A DNA stretch of 64,000 nucleotides from Anseranas semipalmata (GCA_013399115.1 VXAA01004301.1:440085-504084), one strand, 5' to 3'; shown: positions 25,846-37,265, counted from the stretch's first letter. Numbers and translations are program-made. Notes: generated by a model from the sequence alone, not told the origin.

Positions 25846-28800
25846 TATGTCTGTCTTGAAAATGCAAACTTATGAAGGCTGGATCTGTCTCCCACTGCGT
25901 GGCTGGACAGTGTCTGCATTGGTCTCAGGAGGCAGGAGCAGGATGGAGGAGAGCTTGCCAGCCGTGAGCAAAGGGACATACTTATGGTCTTTAACTTTCC
26001 TCATGGCAAGAAATGTTTCTGTGCAAGGAAGTGCTCTGTTTTTAGTTTTTAAGGACAAGATGCCACAGGAGATGCATGTGGGTGTTTGTGGTATAGCCCA
26101 AAATCTGCATCCTTTGGAAAAGCCTGTAACTGAGAGACCTGCACTAAAACTGGAAATCACGTCAAATGTGACTAATTTCAGGCTGTGCTGTGAACTTGGA
26201 TCATGTTTGGGAAGTTGTGAAGGGAATCTGTCCTTAGCTTTGAGAGGAGATTTGAAATTAAGTGTTTGCATGAACATATGCTTAGTTCATGCAACCTCAC
26301 TTTTACCTGCATCTGAAAAGGGGCTGCTTTGGTTGTTTCTGGTTTATTTCTCAAGGAAGTCCTACAGGGAGCTCACGCAGTTCCTCAGTAGTGGTGTACC
26401 CATGGTTTCATTTCCTTTTTAAAAATATTTTAAGCTAGAAAATAGTAACAGCCTCAAGAATTTGGCAAAAACTTTGACCTGCAAACTTCGGTGAATTTAG
26501 ATTCACTACAGAAACTTGTGACTTGAAGCAGATTTCTAAAATTCATTGAAATGTAATGTTGAGATGGTATTTCTCAATGCAATTAGTCCGGGAGGGGTAG
26601 GAAACAGGGACTCATTTATTTTGGATAGTAATGTCCTCTGTATTTGGACTTTTGTCTTCATAAGCAAGTGCTTTATCAGTAAGTAGGGGAAAAAGAAGGT
26701 CTTCCACTTCGGTGCTGTGACTTTGGAGAAATGCTTGAAATGCTTTTTGTAGTCATGTAGATGCAGCAAACAAAATGTTAGTACAGTGAAAGACTAGAAT
26801 AAAACATAAAATATAACCACCTCCTTGTAAAATAACTGATGATACATCTTCATTGGGAATGCTATCTTATGTCCGAAATAGTACAATACTACACAATGAG
26901 AGAGGATCTGGAGATGTGAATTTGAATTGGAAATATTCTGTTTGTCTTTAGTCCTAGTGATGGAAAAGTTGATTGTAAGCAGGAGATGTATCAGAGGGTG
27001 TGTGTAGAGAAGAGTGACAGAGAGGGTGCAGTTCTGTTTGCCCTTGCTGATAAGGTGTTACAAGGGAGTCAATTACATTGGAGGACAACAAATTGAGATT
27101 GAGAGGAACTGTCTGCACCATTAACCAGTGTGACTCTCCAGGACGGGGTATCCATGTCTAGAGGGGCTCTGAAGAGGAACAGCCATTTCCATAGGTGAGC
27201 AGATTTATCTGGCACGATGAGTCCTTGGTTCTGTAGGGGTGAATCATGAACCCAGTGACAAAGTCCAGGAGAAAACTCTTTTATGAACTTACCATTTTGT
27301 GACTGTGCCTACCCACGCTTCTCACCCCTAAGAACTCTACCTCCTTGCATTAATCAGATCTTGTTGTTCCTGCGTTGATTTGCAGCACAAAGTGGTAGAA
27401 TAACCCCAGACCATTCTGATGGGGCAGGGAGAGCCTGTGGTCAGGCTAGCCTCCCCTGAAAGCTTGTGTGGAATGTATGGAAGTCAAGCATGCCAACCTG
27501 CCACAAAACTTGCATGCAAATGCATGACCTGCAGCTTAAAATGTCTCCCGGAGCATCCCCTAACATGTTTTTTCCCCAGCCTGATGTGCAAGAACTGAAT
27601 TGAGTCACAAATATTCACAAAGACCAGTAGGCCTTTGCTCCTGCATGATGCACTGGCCCACTGAGTGCATGCAGGTGGGAAATGTGAGCCCATGGGTAAT
27701 TTGTATCAGATGTTTCGCTTGCAGTAACAGTATTTGGGGTCATTTCAATAACTTGATACACCTGCGTTTTTCTAATAGGCTGTTAAACCATTTTAAACTG
27801 TCCAAACCTCCCTCCTTACAATGGGATATACAAAATCATGGTAATGCCATTTCTGAGAGGAACAAACTGCTGTCAGATTCCCCTCCATATTCTCAAAGAG
27901 CAAGTGTACAATTGCAAATCCATTGAACTGCACTCCATTATCTCTTATTAATGGGAAATTGTCCATAAATTGCTGAGGCGTGACTGGTTTCTTTTCCCCA
28001 ACACAGCTGCAGTCTCTTTATCCTGTGATATTCCAGCCTCTCAAAAAATAAAAGGAGAAAGTGGTGTGGGGGGGATGGGAGGAGGGTGGCTTGAAACCAC
28101 TCGCGGCAGCATCTTCCAGCAGCCCCTGGCAAGAGGAGCTTCTTACCCGCTGCCGAGCTGGCCCAGCACGGGAGCTGCGGCTGGGACTGGCTTCCCGGGA
28201 AAGGGGGAGAGCTGGGAGGTATGAAAGCAGGAAAAAAGAAAGAATTTACTGTGGCATAGAGAGTGTGAGGTTATACGAGGAGAAACTGTCCCGTTCACAG
28301 CACTGTGACCACAAACACATTGGCAGGATGCCCTGTCAGGAACACAGCCTTCTCCTCCTCCTCCCAACAGCCTGTCTCTGTGCAGCAGAGTGAGGGGTGT
28401 GGATGAGCTCTGAGCCTGACCCAGATCTCACTGAGGGCCATGGAAAGTTCCCTCTTACCTTCTATATCAGATCTTGTAGCAGCTGGGAAGGAGAAACCGG
28501 TTTGATGGCTGGATTTTCGAAAGGACTCAAAGCTCCTTGATACAGAACAAAAATCTGCCACAAATATCACAGAAGGAGATGCTGGAAGTATCAAAATCTA
28601 GCCCCAGGCTGTTGTTATCGATGGCTCTGTGCTGCTTGAAGGTTGAAGATGGTGCAAAGTATGGTAGAGGGGAGGCTGAACTCTTAAATCAGGCACCAAG
28701 ATGTGTTGAAGTTAGGTCTTGCAGTGACCAGCTTTGCAACTCCTAGTTTCTCGTTTTCATTCTGGATCCCCATGAGATATCTGCCCAGGCTTTGTACATC

Positions 28801-28925
28801 TTGTCAAGCAACACACATGCTCCTGGAATAGAGCGGCAGGTATTGGGAGATATAGAACAGGGCAGAGGTCCAGGCGCATTCAGTGGTCACCCCGTCCATG
28901 TGGTCCCTTTCCTCCTGTCACGTTA

Positions 28926-28962
28926 GGATGAGGAAATGAGCTACCTTGTGTCACAAGTAACA
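28926..28962 (-). repeat. Possible MIR fragment, minus orientation
   Basis: GGATGAGGAAATGAGC and TGTGTCACAAGTAAC recall the reverse complement of the MIR core ('gatgaggaaactgaggc ... aggtcacacagctagtaag'). Short and weak. Confidence 0.2.
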
Positions 28963-29454
28963 AAAAGACATACAGTTTTCCCTGTGTTAATTATACTACA
29001 GACCGTTTAACTCTGTAAACGAGCTGCTTGGCAGGCTTTCAGAACAATTACACAACTCCCTCTCCCCCTCTCCGCATTAACATTGAGAGCAGCTCAGCTG
29101 TGAGGCTGAAGAGCCTCAGCACTATCCACTTCTTGGTGGACATCTAATAAGAGCCTCTGTCCTGCCAGTGTGCAAAGCAAGAGCCACCCTGTGGGACCCC
29201 TGAGCTCGGCACCCAGCTGGTGGGACTGAGTCAGGTGAGGAGGGAGAAGACAGAGAGCTGTGCAGTGCAAGCCACAGCCAAGTTAGGGGAGAAATAGGAT
29301 CGGATCTGTGGGACACGCTGACTAGACACTTTTAAAGCAAGATATTTAATTAAAGGCATGCTTGCTAAAGCTATTGGAGAAAGTCTCTGTCATTGCTGCT
29401 ATGGGCTTTGGGGCAGATGTCTGGGTGTTGGAGAGAGTTCAGCATCAGCATGTG

Positions 29455-29590
29455 GCAGGGCATGGGGCAAGTCATCTGTCTGAGGCTCAGTCTCTCCACC
29501 TGTTGAAAGGAAATAATGATTCCAACCTCGCAGAGTGCTTTGGGATCAGCTGCAGAGAAGACCCAGCAGGTATCATTAACATTAAGCGGG
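29455..29590 (+). repeat. MIR SINE fragment
   Basis: GGGGCAAGTCATCTGTCTGAGGCTCAGTCTCTCCACCTGTTGAAAGGAAATAATGATTCCAACCTCGCAGAGTG follows the MIR core and 3' half in order: 'gggcaagtcac..tctctgagcctcagtttcctcatctgtaaaatggggataataat..cctacctcgcagggttg'. This is the clearest of the MIR copies here. MIR is an ancient, long-inactive tRNA-derived SINE shared by amniotes. A short downstream TATCATTAACATTAAG may still belong to it. Confidence 0.7.
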
Positions 29591-29906
29591 GAGAAGAGAC
29601 AGCAGCATCCGTGAGTGCTGTATAAGGGACCTCAGGTCCTGATCAGGCTCGATAGGGAATGACCTCTCTTAAATAACAGGTCTGTGCTGTTGAAGGGTAC
29701 AGCCAACAGAGCGAATTAGGATTTGTGTAATTGCATAGAGAAATATGAGCAGGACTATTACCTCCAAGTTCCCATGACGACTTCTCACTACAATAAATAT
29801 TACAGAACACAGGGTACCGTAAGTGTGAGGTTGCTCACCCACTAATTACTGAGCTCTGAACTCTTTTGCCTGAGGTCTACAATGCAAAACACGGTGGAAA
29901 AAAATC

Positions 29907-29925
29907 TTTTTTTTTTTTTTTTTTT
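29907..29925. repeat. Poly-T tract (19 T) next to short A run
   Basis: A7, TC, then T19: a loop-free inverted homopolymer like the one near 25.14 kb. Confidence 0.95.
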
Positions 29926-30286
29926 GGTAGCAAATACAACTTTGTGTACAGTGAGCACCGGCTCGTCCTTCTGCCAGGAAGGTCTAACACGGTTTTTGAG
30001 CTAACAAAATAGATCCAGTCATCCCAAGTACAATAGAAAACATTACTTCTATGAGGATGTTCTACAGCAATGAAAGGATTCTAGAATTGGTTGAAGAAAA
30101 TTATGCCATTGAAGAGAGAAGTGGCTTTTAATCCTTTGATACATAAGGGTTTATAATGGAATATAATAGAAGTAATTTTTCCCAAAGGATACATGAATTC
30201 CATTAAATACTATTGCTTGACATAAATTTAATATTAAAAAAAAAAAATCCGTTATTTAGAATGACATGTGGAGATGGATATTTATG

Positions 30287-30332
30287 AACTAGATTCTCAG
30301 CTGCTTTGTATCAACTTTACATCAATTGAAAG
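30287..30332 (+). repeat. Eroded sauropsid-type interspersed repeat (AGATTCTCAGCTG...)
   Basis: CTAGATTCTCAGCTGCTTTGTATCAACTTTACATCAATTGAAAG matches the word order 'cagattctcagctggtgtaaatcagcatagctccattgaag' of an old inverted-repeat sequence common in reptile and bird genomes; the right arm is lost. Family not assigned. Confidence 0.45.
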
Positions 30333-31030
30333 CTTGGTCCTTAAGTGCTACTTATCGATCTCTTTATTACCCCCCCCCTCCCCATTGTCTGCTCTTTCCT
30401 ATTCCACATGGACTTTCCCTGTGCTCCAAGTCTGGCTGGAGACTGATTGTGGGGAGACATTAAATAGCTAAGTACCTGTGATGCTAAAAACTGGGACTTG
30501 GGCTGAGCCCAGCCATTCAAAGACAACTGTCACTTCCCGCTTGCATTTTGTGACATATTATAGAATGCTGCTTCTCTGTGCAGCAATTTTGTCATTATTC
30601 AAGATAGAAAGAAAAATGGGAAATCCATTACAAGCCAGACTTTGTTATGACACAAGAGAAGAATCCCCTGGGAAGTTAGATTAAATTCTCTTTCAAAATA
30701 AAATAAAAATGCCACCATGCTTGACAACATTAGATTTATTATATGTTGATATCAGAAACTCTAGGTATACTCCCCGTCAAAGCTTCTTTAGATGCTGTGA
30801 TATGCAAGACAAAGCAAAGCATTCCTCGAGTCATTTAAAGGGAAGTTCATTACTGAATTGGAATTAGAAGATTTGAATAAGAACAGAAATCAGCAGTTTC
30901 ATTACCTAGTTGGAGGCTGACTGCTAGCTGCCTGCGTGAGCTATTCAAAGCTGCTGAGCTGTGAAGTTAGTATGTGCGGGCGGAGGTGCGTGCTGTGAAC
31001 TTGTTGCATTTTACAGGGGTTTAAGCAAAG

Positions 31031-31101
31031 ATGTTTTATTCTGCGACTGGAGCGGACTCGGAGGACAGCTCAGTTAGCAGCTACGGCTCATCTAACAGAT
31101 G
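31031..31101 (+). CDS. Candidate alternative first coding exon (30-codon frame with GC donor), gene unknown
   Basis: From ATG 31,031 the frame reads MFYSATGADSEDSSV..., then VSSYGSSN-RW, an acidic/serine-rich peptide unlike the low-complexity chance frames nearby. It contains four CpG-bearing codons (two GCG, two TCG/GGA-CTCG context) in otherwise CpG-poor DNA. The leader at 30,961-31,030 has a small CpG cluster (GCGGGCGG, GTGCGTG). ATG context is AAG-ATG-T (A at -3). The exon would end at 31,101 before GCAAGT, a match to the rare GC-AG donor class; with no splice the frame stops at TAA 31,121. Length before the donor is 71 nt (23 codons plus 2 nt). I cannot match the peptide to a named protein, and no partner exon is visible in the window. 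It could still be chance. Confidence 0.3.
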
Positions 31102-31228
31102 GCAAGTTGTTACACCTTACTAACTCAATTGCTCTTGGTTGTATACCCATATCTCGACATGGAAAAATACCATTTTGTATGATTAAATCTGAGGGACACT
31201 GTGCATGTTTAAAGATTTTGCTACAACT

Positions 31229-31322
31229 AGCCCCAGTCCTACAAGGAGCTAGGCACGTTCACGTCCAATACTAACCCCAGTCAGTGGTACTGGGCATGTT
31301 TTCAGGTTAGGTTGCAGGGCTG
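31229..31322 (+). repeat. Eroded sauropsid-type inverted-repeat element
   Basis: CCCCAGTCCTACAAGGAGCTAGGCACGTTCACGTCC, then CAGTCAGTGGTACTGGGCATG and GTTGCAGGGCTGAG, follow the order of an abundant bird/crocodilian/turtle sequence: 'cccagtcctgcaaggtgctgagcaccctcaactcc ... cagtgggagtt..gggtgctcagcaccttgcaggactggg'. Both arms are recognisable and the centre has decayed. Confidence 0.5.
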
Positions 31323-32780
31323 AGAAATAGAAATTAATGGGAAGACTTTACTTTCCTCAGCTGTACATTATCGTAGGCTGTGCATCTTGGAAGCGGTGGC
31401 TGATTCATCTACTGTGATCTGCTCCCAGAGGTTAGGAGTGTGCATGTGAGGAAGCTGGAGTTGTCATCGTGGACGATTGAATTTTCTGCAGGAAAACTTG
31501 CAGAAGGAAGGGGGAATGGGTTGAGAATGGCATCAGGTTAGGAAGGAGAGAACAGGATTGTCAAAGAGGAATAGGCACCACCTGGAGAAGATGCATCTAT
31601 GCTGGATAACCGGCCTTTGCCAGGATGCTGGGCATGGCAAGTGTGGATATGCGGAAAGTTGCTACATGTGAAAAGTATACCTATGTAAAATGAGATTGTA
31701 TGGAACAAATATGTAAATAAACACTGGATGTTAGAGCTGTCTTTGTAGTCAGCAGTATGAGAGAAGACTATCTTTAGATCTGTGGGAAATCTTCATGAAC
31801 TTGTCAGTTTGACTTGCTTCAGGGAAGTTAGTTGTGAGCCTCAGAAAGCAGGGGAGCAAAAGGTTTTTCTTGCTTTTATAGCATTTCTACTATTCAGGAA
31901 CAACAATGCTAGAAAATGAGAGTCTGTTATTTTATGATTCCCAGATGTGTTGATAAAAAGCCTGTGGGGGAAAAATACATGAAAATATACAAGCGGTGAG
32001 CTCCAGACAGACACCTCTGAAACAGGATGGGAAGAAAACTGCACGTTCTTTGCAGGAGCTGGTGTATTGGTTAGAAGGGAAGGAGTCGGGGGGAAGGAGA
32101 GTAAGGAGGTTTGAGAGAAACTTGAAGACAAGGAAAACGGAGGAGAGGTGAAGGAGGTTACCAGTGTGAATAAAAGAAGAAAGGAGACTTAAGGATTGTT
32201 AAAATAAAATACTTCTATTCCCCAGGTTTCGCTTTTGTACATTCAAAAGCTTATGAAAGATTCTGCTTCTAGCTGTGAATGTAGCTTGAAGTCCCTGACT
32301 CTAGCACTTTGAGTGAGCATTAAGATTCCTTTAAAATCTTTTATTCCTTTTGATGCAATAAAACCAATATAGTACTTTCCTAAACGAGTACCCATTAAAG
32401 GGACAAAGCTATGAAAGAGTCATTTCCCACAAAATATGAAATCCAATAAGGTTTATTACATACCATTTAGTGAATGGCAGAAGCTTATGAAGTATATGAA
32501 TAAGTTTCCAATCACCTATTCATTTGTCTCCTAGAAGATACACAGCACTCAGTATATCCAGCTCTTCCCCTCCCCTGTAGGTCAGACGTAGCATCGGATT
32601 TGTTTATGCACCATTTAACTTTCTTATATCTTATATGACATTATAACTTTGTCTTTTTATCTTTCCACTGCTGCTGAAAGGATAAATTCAAAACATGACT
32701 TAACCCTGTGATGCACTTGACAGCTGAGCCTCCCGGCGTGGTCCCAAGCTCTGGAGGCACTCGAGGTGTGCAGCAAGCTG

Positions 32781-32796
32781 TTTTTTTTTTTTTTTT
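32781..32796. repeat. Poly-T tract (16 T)
   Basis: Run of 16 T followed by AGTCC. It resembles an acceptor tract, but no exon follows. Confidence 0.93.
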
Positions 32797-32990
32797 AGTC
32801 CTTATTGCTTCTGTTTATTCAGCAACATTAATTTAAAAGCTGCTTTCTGTTTGTGGTGGAAGCAGAAGCTCTACCACCCTGGGACCTCTTTGTGAACCCT
32901 TGCTTCTTCCCTGTTTCCCTCCTGAAAGCCCGGCTGTGCTCTTCTGCGTGCCGTAGCCGGCACTGCTAAGGCCTGTAGCATCTCCTTGGT

Positions 32991-33039
32991 GCCCCCAACA
33001 CTGGTGCCTGCTGGCCTTGCAGGCACCACAGCTGGGGGC
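32991..33039 (+). other. Strong GC-rich hairpin (7 bp + 10 bp stems)
   Basis: Outer arms GCCCCCA (32991-32997) and TGGGGGC (33033-33039) pair perfectly. Inner arms TGGTGCCTGC (33002-33011) and GCAGGCACCA (33019-33028) also pair perfectly, around the 7-base loop TGGCCTT, with a symmetric 4/4 internal loop between the stems. The structure forms on either strand. At 49 nt it is shorter than a typical pre-miRNA, and the mature-arm sequences match no microRNA I know. It sits in a CpG-containing patch. It may be a structured RNA element, an inverted-repeat binding site or a remnant of an old hairpin repeat. Confidence 0.5.
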
Positions 33040-33238
33040 TGTCGAGACGGAGACGTCACCAGGACTGGTGTCAGGAGGAGGAGGGGTAAGAGTGGTTTGT
33101 GACCCCCTCCACCCAGAGCCAAGCTCGGTCTCCAAACTGAGATATCTCTTCTGATGGCGGAGGCCAGAGTTTTGAAAAGCACAGGAGTTGCTGGACTTGG
33201 TGGCTAAATTGCCTGTGGGATTTTCATGGTGCCAACGC

Positions 33239-33345
33239 ACCTCCTTTTCATCTTTGTAAAATGGGGAAAATATTCCTTCCCTGGCCTGTAGCGCGGCAGT
33301 GAAGATGTATGTGCTAGAGATATTGCAAGGTGCTAAATACTGTCG
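33239..33345 (+). repeat. MIR SINE fragment, 3' half
   Basis: CCTCCTTTTCATCTTTGTAAAATGGGGAAAATATTCCTTCCCTGG followed by GCAAGGTGCTAAATACTG corresponds to the MIR 3' part ('cctcagtttcctcatctgtaaaatggggataatattacctacct ... aaagtgcttagcaca'). The core ATGGGG block is intact. Confidence 0.65.
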
Positions 33346-33706
33346 TAGCAGGGGGACCTATCCAGAACTGGCTTTGGGCAAGACATTTTGAGAACAGCCT
33401 GTCAGTGCAGCTAATGGGATACGTCCCACAGTGTTTGTAGGTTCATGAAATCTTTGTTCCCTTGTAATTGATGCTGGCCCTTAGCACCAGAAGCTGTACT
33501 CCTGGAAACCAACCCCCACCAGCTGATTTTATGGAATGGAAGGGATGGTACTATAGGATTGATTCTTTCCATCATCCTGAACAATTGAAATTAAGTCAAA
33601 CTAAAACTTCTTTCTTTAGACTGAAATTTGTCCATATTCTTTTGCGTCTCTTACACGGTGGCAGAGGACAAGAAAACCCTAAAACGTGAAAATGTGGTGG
33701 TAAATT

Positions 33707-33742
33707 AAAACAAACAAACAAAAAACAAACAAACAAACAAAA
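33707..33742. repeat. (CAAA)n simple repeat
   Basis: About eight CAAA units with one interruption (an extra AA near 33,721). It starts from an AAAA run, typical of an expanded retroposon tail, but no body is recognised. Confidence 0.95.
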
Positions 33743-33933
33743 CCCACAGGGTTGTTGTTTTATGTAATGTTTTAGTGATGGAGGTCAATGTTGGCAGCCA
33801 ATCTTTACTTTGCTCTTAAAAAGAACAGAAGTTATGAATACTTCTGGACAGAAAGAGGGAGAAAAGACCACGAAATGGCCTTTGTCTCTGGAGCTATTTG
33901 GAGCTGACTGATTATGATTTAAATACAGAACTT

Positions 33934-33949
33934 AAAAAAAAAAAAAAAA
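33934..33949. repeat. Poly-A tract (16 A)
   Basis: Run of 16 A between CTT and TCAG. Confidence 0.95.
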
Positions 33950-34518
33950 TCAGTTTTAGAGAAGTTTTTACTGGAGGAAAAGGTTTGAAATTTCTAATCG
34001 GGAAATTGCATATGCTGGGTAGCTATATTTTCTGTGGAAAAACAATGAATGCAGTTTTATGCAGTTTTCTCTGTTTCCAGCGTATTCCACTCACTAGCTG
34101 TGACTCTGTCCTGCTGCTCAGTTAAGGGCTGATGGATGCCTTCTGAAGCTGTGGGGCATAGAAAAGTGGACTTTGTCTCACTAATTTAGGAGGCTATCAA
34201 AGAGCAAAAAGATGTAGAAATCTGCATCTTTATTTTATGGACCTGTTCTGACTCTTGGTGTGTGGGTGTTTGAGTGGGTGGGTATGTTTTTTAATATTTT
34301 TTTCATTTTTTTTTTTCTTTTATCCTGGCTTCCTGCTTTGATCTCTCAGGGGAAAAAAATATATATATATGTGCAGCAATTCACAACTTACCCTCCTGAG
34401 CAGGGGAGATGAGTGGACAGTCCATTCTCACCTTGACAGGCCCCTGCACAGAAACTCTTATTACTGTTAATGGGCAAGTGACATGCACAAAAGAAAGAAT
34501 TTATTTCTGGACACCTTC

Positions 34519-34534
34519 TTTTTTTTTTTTTTTT
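34519..34534. repeat. Poly-T tract (16 T)
   Basis: Run of 16 T within a wider T-rich neighbourhood (a further T-rich tract lies at 34,288-34,322). Confidence 0.93.
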
Positions 34535-35296
34535 AATCTATGTATATTTTTGAAATGCTGTTGTCAGACAATGCAGTAAGAGGATTTGCATGGTAATATG
34601 ATGGCTGATTGATTTCTGGCAGTAAAATCCAACAAGCTGGTTTATGAGGTACTTTGTATATTTCTTATTTGTTTTATAGGAGCAGCAAGAAGCCCAGGGA
34701 TATGTCTCTGCTGTAGGAAACTCCTTGTATATATGTTACAAATAGTCAAGCTCTATCTCTTTTCTGTCTGTTTGGGTTGGTTTTCTCTCTCTTCTCCCTC
34801 ACTCTGAAGTAAGCACATATGAAAGCAACACATTTGTATGGATGTTATTCATCACTGTTTGTCCTGTGATAATCTGAAAAATAAAACCACATCAAAGATA
34901 CATGTAAGCAAGTTTCTCTCCTGACAGGAAAAGCTCAGGAAAATGGATGTCATGTCATAAATTGACATGAAAAAAGAATCCAATCTGAATAATAAAATAC
35001 TTTTCCCAAAGTACTTGTTTTCACACTAATGCAAGTAAGCCACATGTGCAAGCACTCAGCCCTCATTCTGCTTGCCAGTACCAGGGAAGGTGTGATAATT
35101 TTGTCATCTGTGCTGCTTGGTTTTCCTGTGCGTTAGCTTTGCTTCTAAATTAGACTCCACACTATTAATGGCTCAAAAAATATGTGATAAGCCAGTTAGC
35201 TCATAATTTTAAGAGAAAGGAAAACAAAAAACAACAGCAGACTTAAATGTAGTCCTGGTTCTCATCTGTGCTGTATCTGCACAATTCCAGTGATTT

Positions 35297-35315
35297 TTTT
35301 TTTATTTTTTTTTTA
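35297..35315. repeat. T-rich tract with single A interruption
   Basis: Two T runs of about nine separated by one A. Confidence 0.9.
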
Positions 35316-35357
35316 ATTTGCTAGAAACTGATGCATTTACTTTGAGGACAACAGATC

Positions 35358-35385
35358 TATCCTGATTTACATCAGCTCACAATAC
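35358..35385 (+). repeat. Possible sauropsid-type repeat scrap
   Basis: TATCCTGATTTACATCAGCTCAC resembles 'tcctgatttacaccagtgtgac', a piece of the old repeats also seen at 19.5 and 30.3 kb. Too short for a firm call. Confidence 0.2.
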
Positions 35386-35614
35386 GGTTTTGGTTAACTT
35401 ATATTTTTTTTGCCATAAAGCAATATCTGTTTTATTTTGCTTAGAAATTTCACTCCCAAAGTACATGAACAGTATTTGGTTCTGGATAGCAGGAGAAGTA
35501 TCCACAAGGAGAGGGAAATGTAGTTTTGAAACATGACCTATCTTCTACTTTCCTGCCCCAAATACATATCTTTAAGGATAGAATTAGAAGGAAGGAAAAT
35601 ATAAAAACCGATTC

Positions 35615-35629
35615 AAAAAAAAAAAAAAA
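35615..35629. repeat. Poly-A tract (15 A)
   Basis: Run of 15 A between TTC and TGC. Confidence 0.95.
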
Positions 35630-36547
35630 TGCTAATGAAGATTGTATGATTATCCCAGTGGGAAACAAATTTGATTTAGGGATGAATTAAGCCCATAGCA
35701 CTACATTTAAGAAAGTAAATTTTAGGGAGTTATAGAATTGAGTGGGCCAGCTCCACTGGGAGGAAGCAGTGAAAATAAAAGGGCTTGGAAGAAGGCTGGA
35801 GGATGCTAACTGGAGCAGTAATTAAAGCAGAAGAGGTCTTAGTTCCTTTTGGAAAAATGCAAATTAAAATAAAATAAACCCTAAAGAAGAAGAAAATCCA
35901 TGAGAGGAGAGCGACATTTCACAGGGGAGGACTCAACAGTTGAAAGCAGAAAGCAAGTGCTGGGAATTGAGGAATGCTGGCAGGGAAATAGGGGAAGGAA
36001 CAAAATAGAAACCTGGCGTAGTCAAAAAGCAGAGTGAAACAAGTTGCGAGCAAAACAGGGGATTTCATCATCGGGTTGAGTGCTCGTCAGAAACGCCAGG
36101 CTGTGCCCCAAACACATGACCCAGTACAGACCCTCGCTGCCTGTGCAAGTGCCTCCAAAATTTTTATTTTATGCTTTCTACTTACTGGTCGAAGGAGATG
36201 GTAAAGGAACTGGGGAGCATAAGTGATCCGCAGCTTTAAGTAAAATGCAGAGGGAAAGGAGAGCATGTGGGCTATGGAGACATAATTGGGGACCAAACCA
36301 ATATGAAGTGAGCATCTAATGGGCAGACAAGGACTTCTTTAGAAAAATGAAGCACTGAGGCTGCATGCAGCAGTGTTTCTCCTGAGGCTCTTTTTGAGGG
36401 CTTAAATCGGAAAGGCTTGTGAAATACTGTAGTTAAATCAAGTGAACCTTTCCTGAGGGATTGCCCAGCAAATTATTGAGCAGTTTCTCTTAGGGAAGGG
36501 AGTGTTGGACTGGACTGGGAAGTGGGGACAGGAGAGGAGAAGTAGTC

Positions 36548-36597
36548 TTTTTTTTTTTTNNNNNNNNNNNNNNNNNNNNNNNNNNNNAAAAAAAAAA
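36548..36597. other. Assembly gap: T12 - N28 - A10
   Basis: Twelve T (36548-36559), 28 N (36560-36587), then ten A (36588-36597). The left edge is T and the right edge is A, so the missing sequence is not just a longer run of one base; an inverted homopolymer or an element bounded by both may be missing. True gap length is unknown. Confidence 0.98.
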
Positions 36598-37156
36598 GAG
36601 CGGAGAATATATACCAATTATTAAGAAACTTAACCCAGAAAATAGGAAGCAATTAATTTTTTAGGGGAAATTCAGTGGTACAGAGAGAGGGGCCTAGAGA
36701 AATATGTCATCGCTCTGCAGCCCATGTCTGAACTACAGCAATACATGAACCTTTGTCTAGCACAAGTGAAAATGCCAGATGCCAAAGGATGGCTGAACTT
36801 TGGAGATGCCCTAAACCTCAGCACTGAGGATGGGTTTTTCCAAGAAGCCCTGTAGGAGCAGTGACAGAGGCCTTGGAAGTGGCAGCTTGCACTGTCCTTC
36901 AGTCCCTGTGCTGGGAAATAGCTCGGCGTGGTCTGGAAGCACTTGGTGTTTCTCCGATCAGGACTTAGGTGTGTTTGTTTTTCAGCAGGATGCAAGGGGG
37001 AAACTGATGCAGAATGAAAATTAGAAGGATTTCCAAGAGGAATAAAAATGACTGAGGCTATAGATGAAGGAATAACTAGATGTTAGTGAGAGGAAATCTG
37101 ACCTGCAGGTAAGAATAAACAAGTCTTAATTCTTTCAGTGTCATGAGTACAAAGGA

Positions 37157-37265
37157 CAGTGTGACTTAGGGCAGGAGCAGCACATATGGAAGCTGTAAAA
37201 TGGAGATGACAATGTCATTAGTTTGGACAAAGCTCTTATGAATATTTATGTACTTCATGGGTCAA
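37157..37265 (+). repeat. MIR SINE fragment
   Basis: CAGTGTGACTTAGGGCAGGAGCAGC then AAGCTGTAAAATGGAGATGACAATGTCATTAG and AAAGCTCTTATGAATATTTATG follow the MIR order 'gtgtgaccttgggcaagtc ... ctgtaaaatggggataat ... aagtgctttg..tatataaatg'. Core and 3' half are both present. Confidence 0.6.

Larger units (their letters stand above)
21501..28000. other. Noncoding AT-rich DNA, no gene seen
   Basis: Mostly AT-rich DNA. The largest frame in the whole window lies here (25,847-26,422, plus strand, 191 codons) but has an overlapping 135-codon frame on the other strand, no domain and no splice or promoter context, so it is treated as chance. Simple repeats, a MIR-like fragment and one candidate regulatory element are listed separately. 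Confidence 0.6.
28001..33400. other. Mixed region: MIR remnants, candidate exon, GC-rich hairpin
   Basis: More GC-rich than its surroundings, with CpG-containing patches near 28,100-28,215 and 32,930-33,060. It contains most of the better MIR remnants. No multi-exon gene can be assembled: the only exon-like segment is at 31,031, and the minus-strand frames over 32,833-33,240 are proline/alanine/glycine-rich products of the GC-rich patch. Confidence 0.6.

Noticed and set aside
25847..26422. Longest plus-strand open frame (191 codons)
   Set aside because: It has no recognisable domain, its composition matches the surrounding DNA, a 135-codon frame on the opposite strand overlaps it, and no promoter or splice context is visible. 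A frame this long is expected by chance in 64 kb of six-frame sequence.
32833..33240. Two overlapping minus-strand frames (135 and 103 codons), considered as an exon
   Set aside because: Proline/alanine/serine-rich low-information sequence from a GC-rich patch; two different frames are equally open and no splice sites bracket either convincingly.
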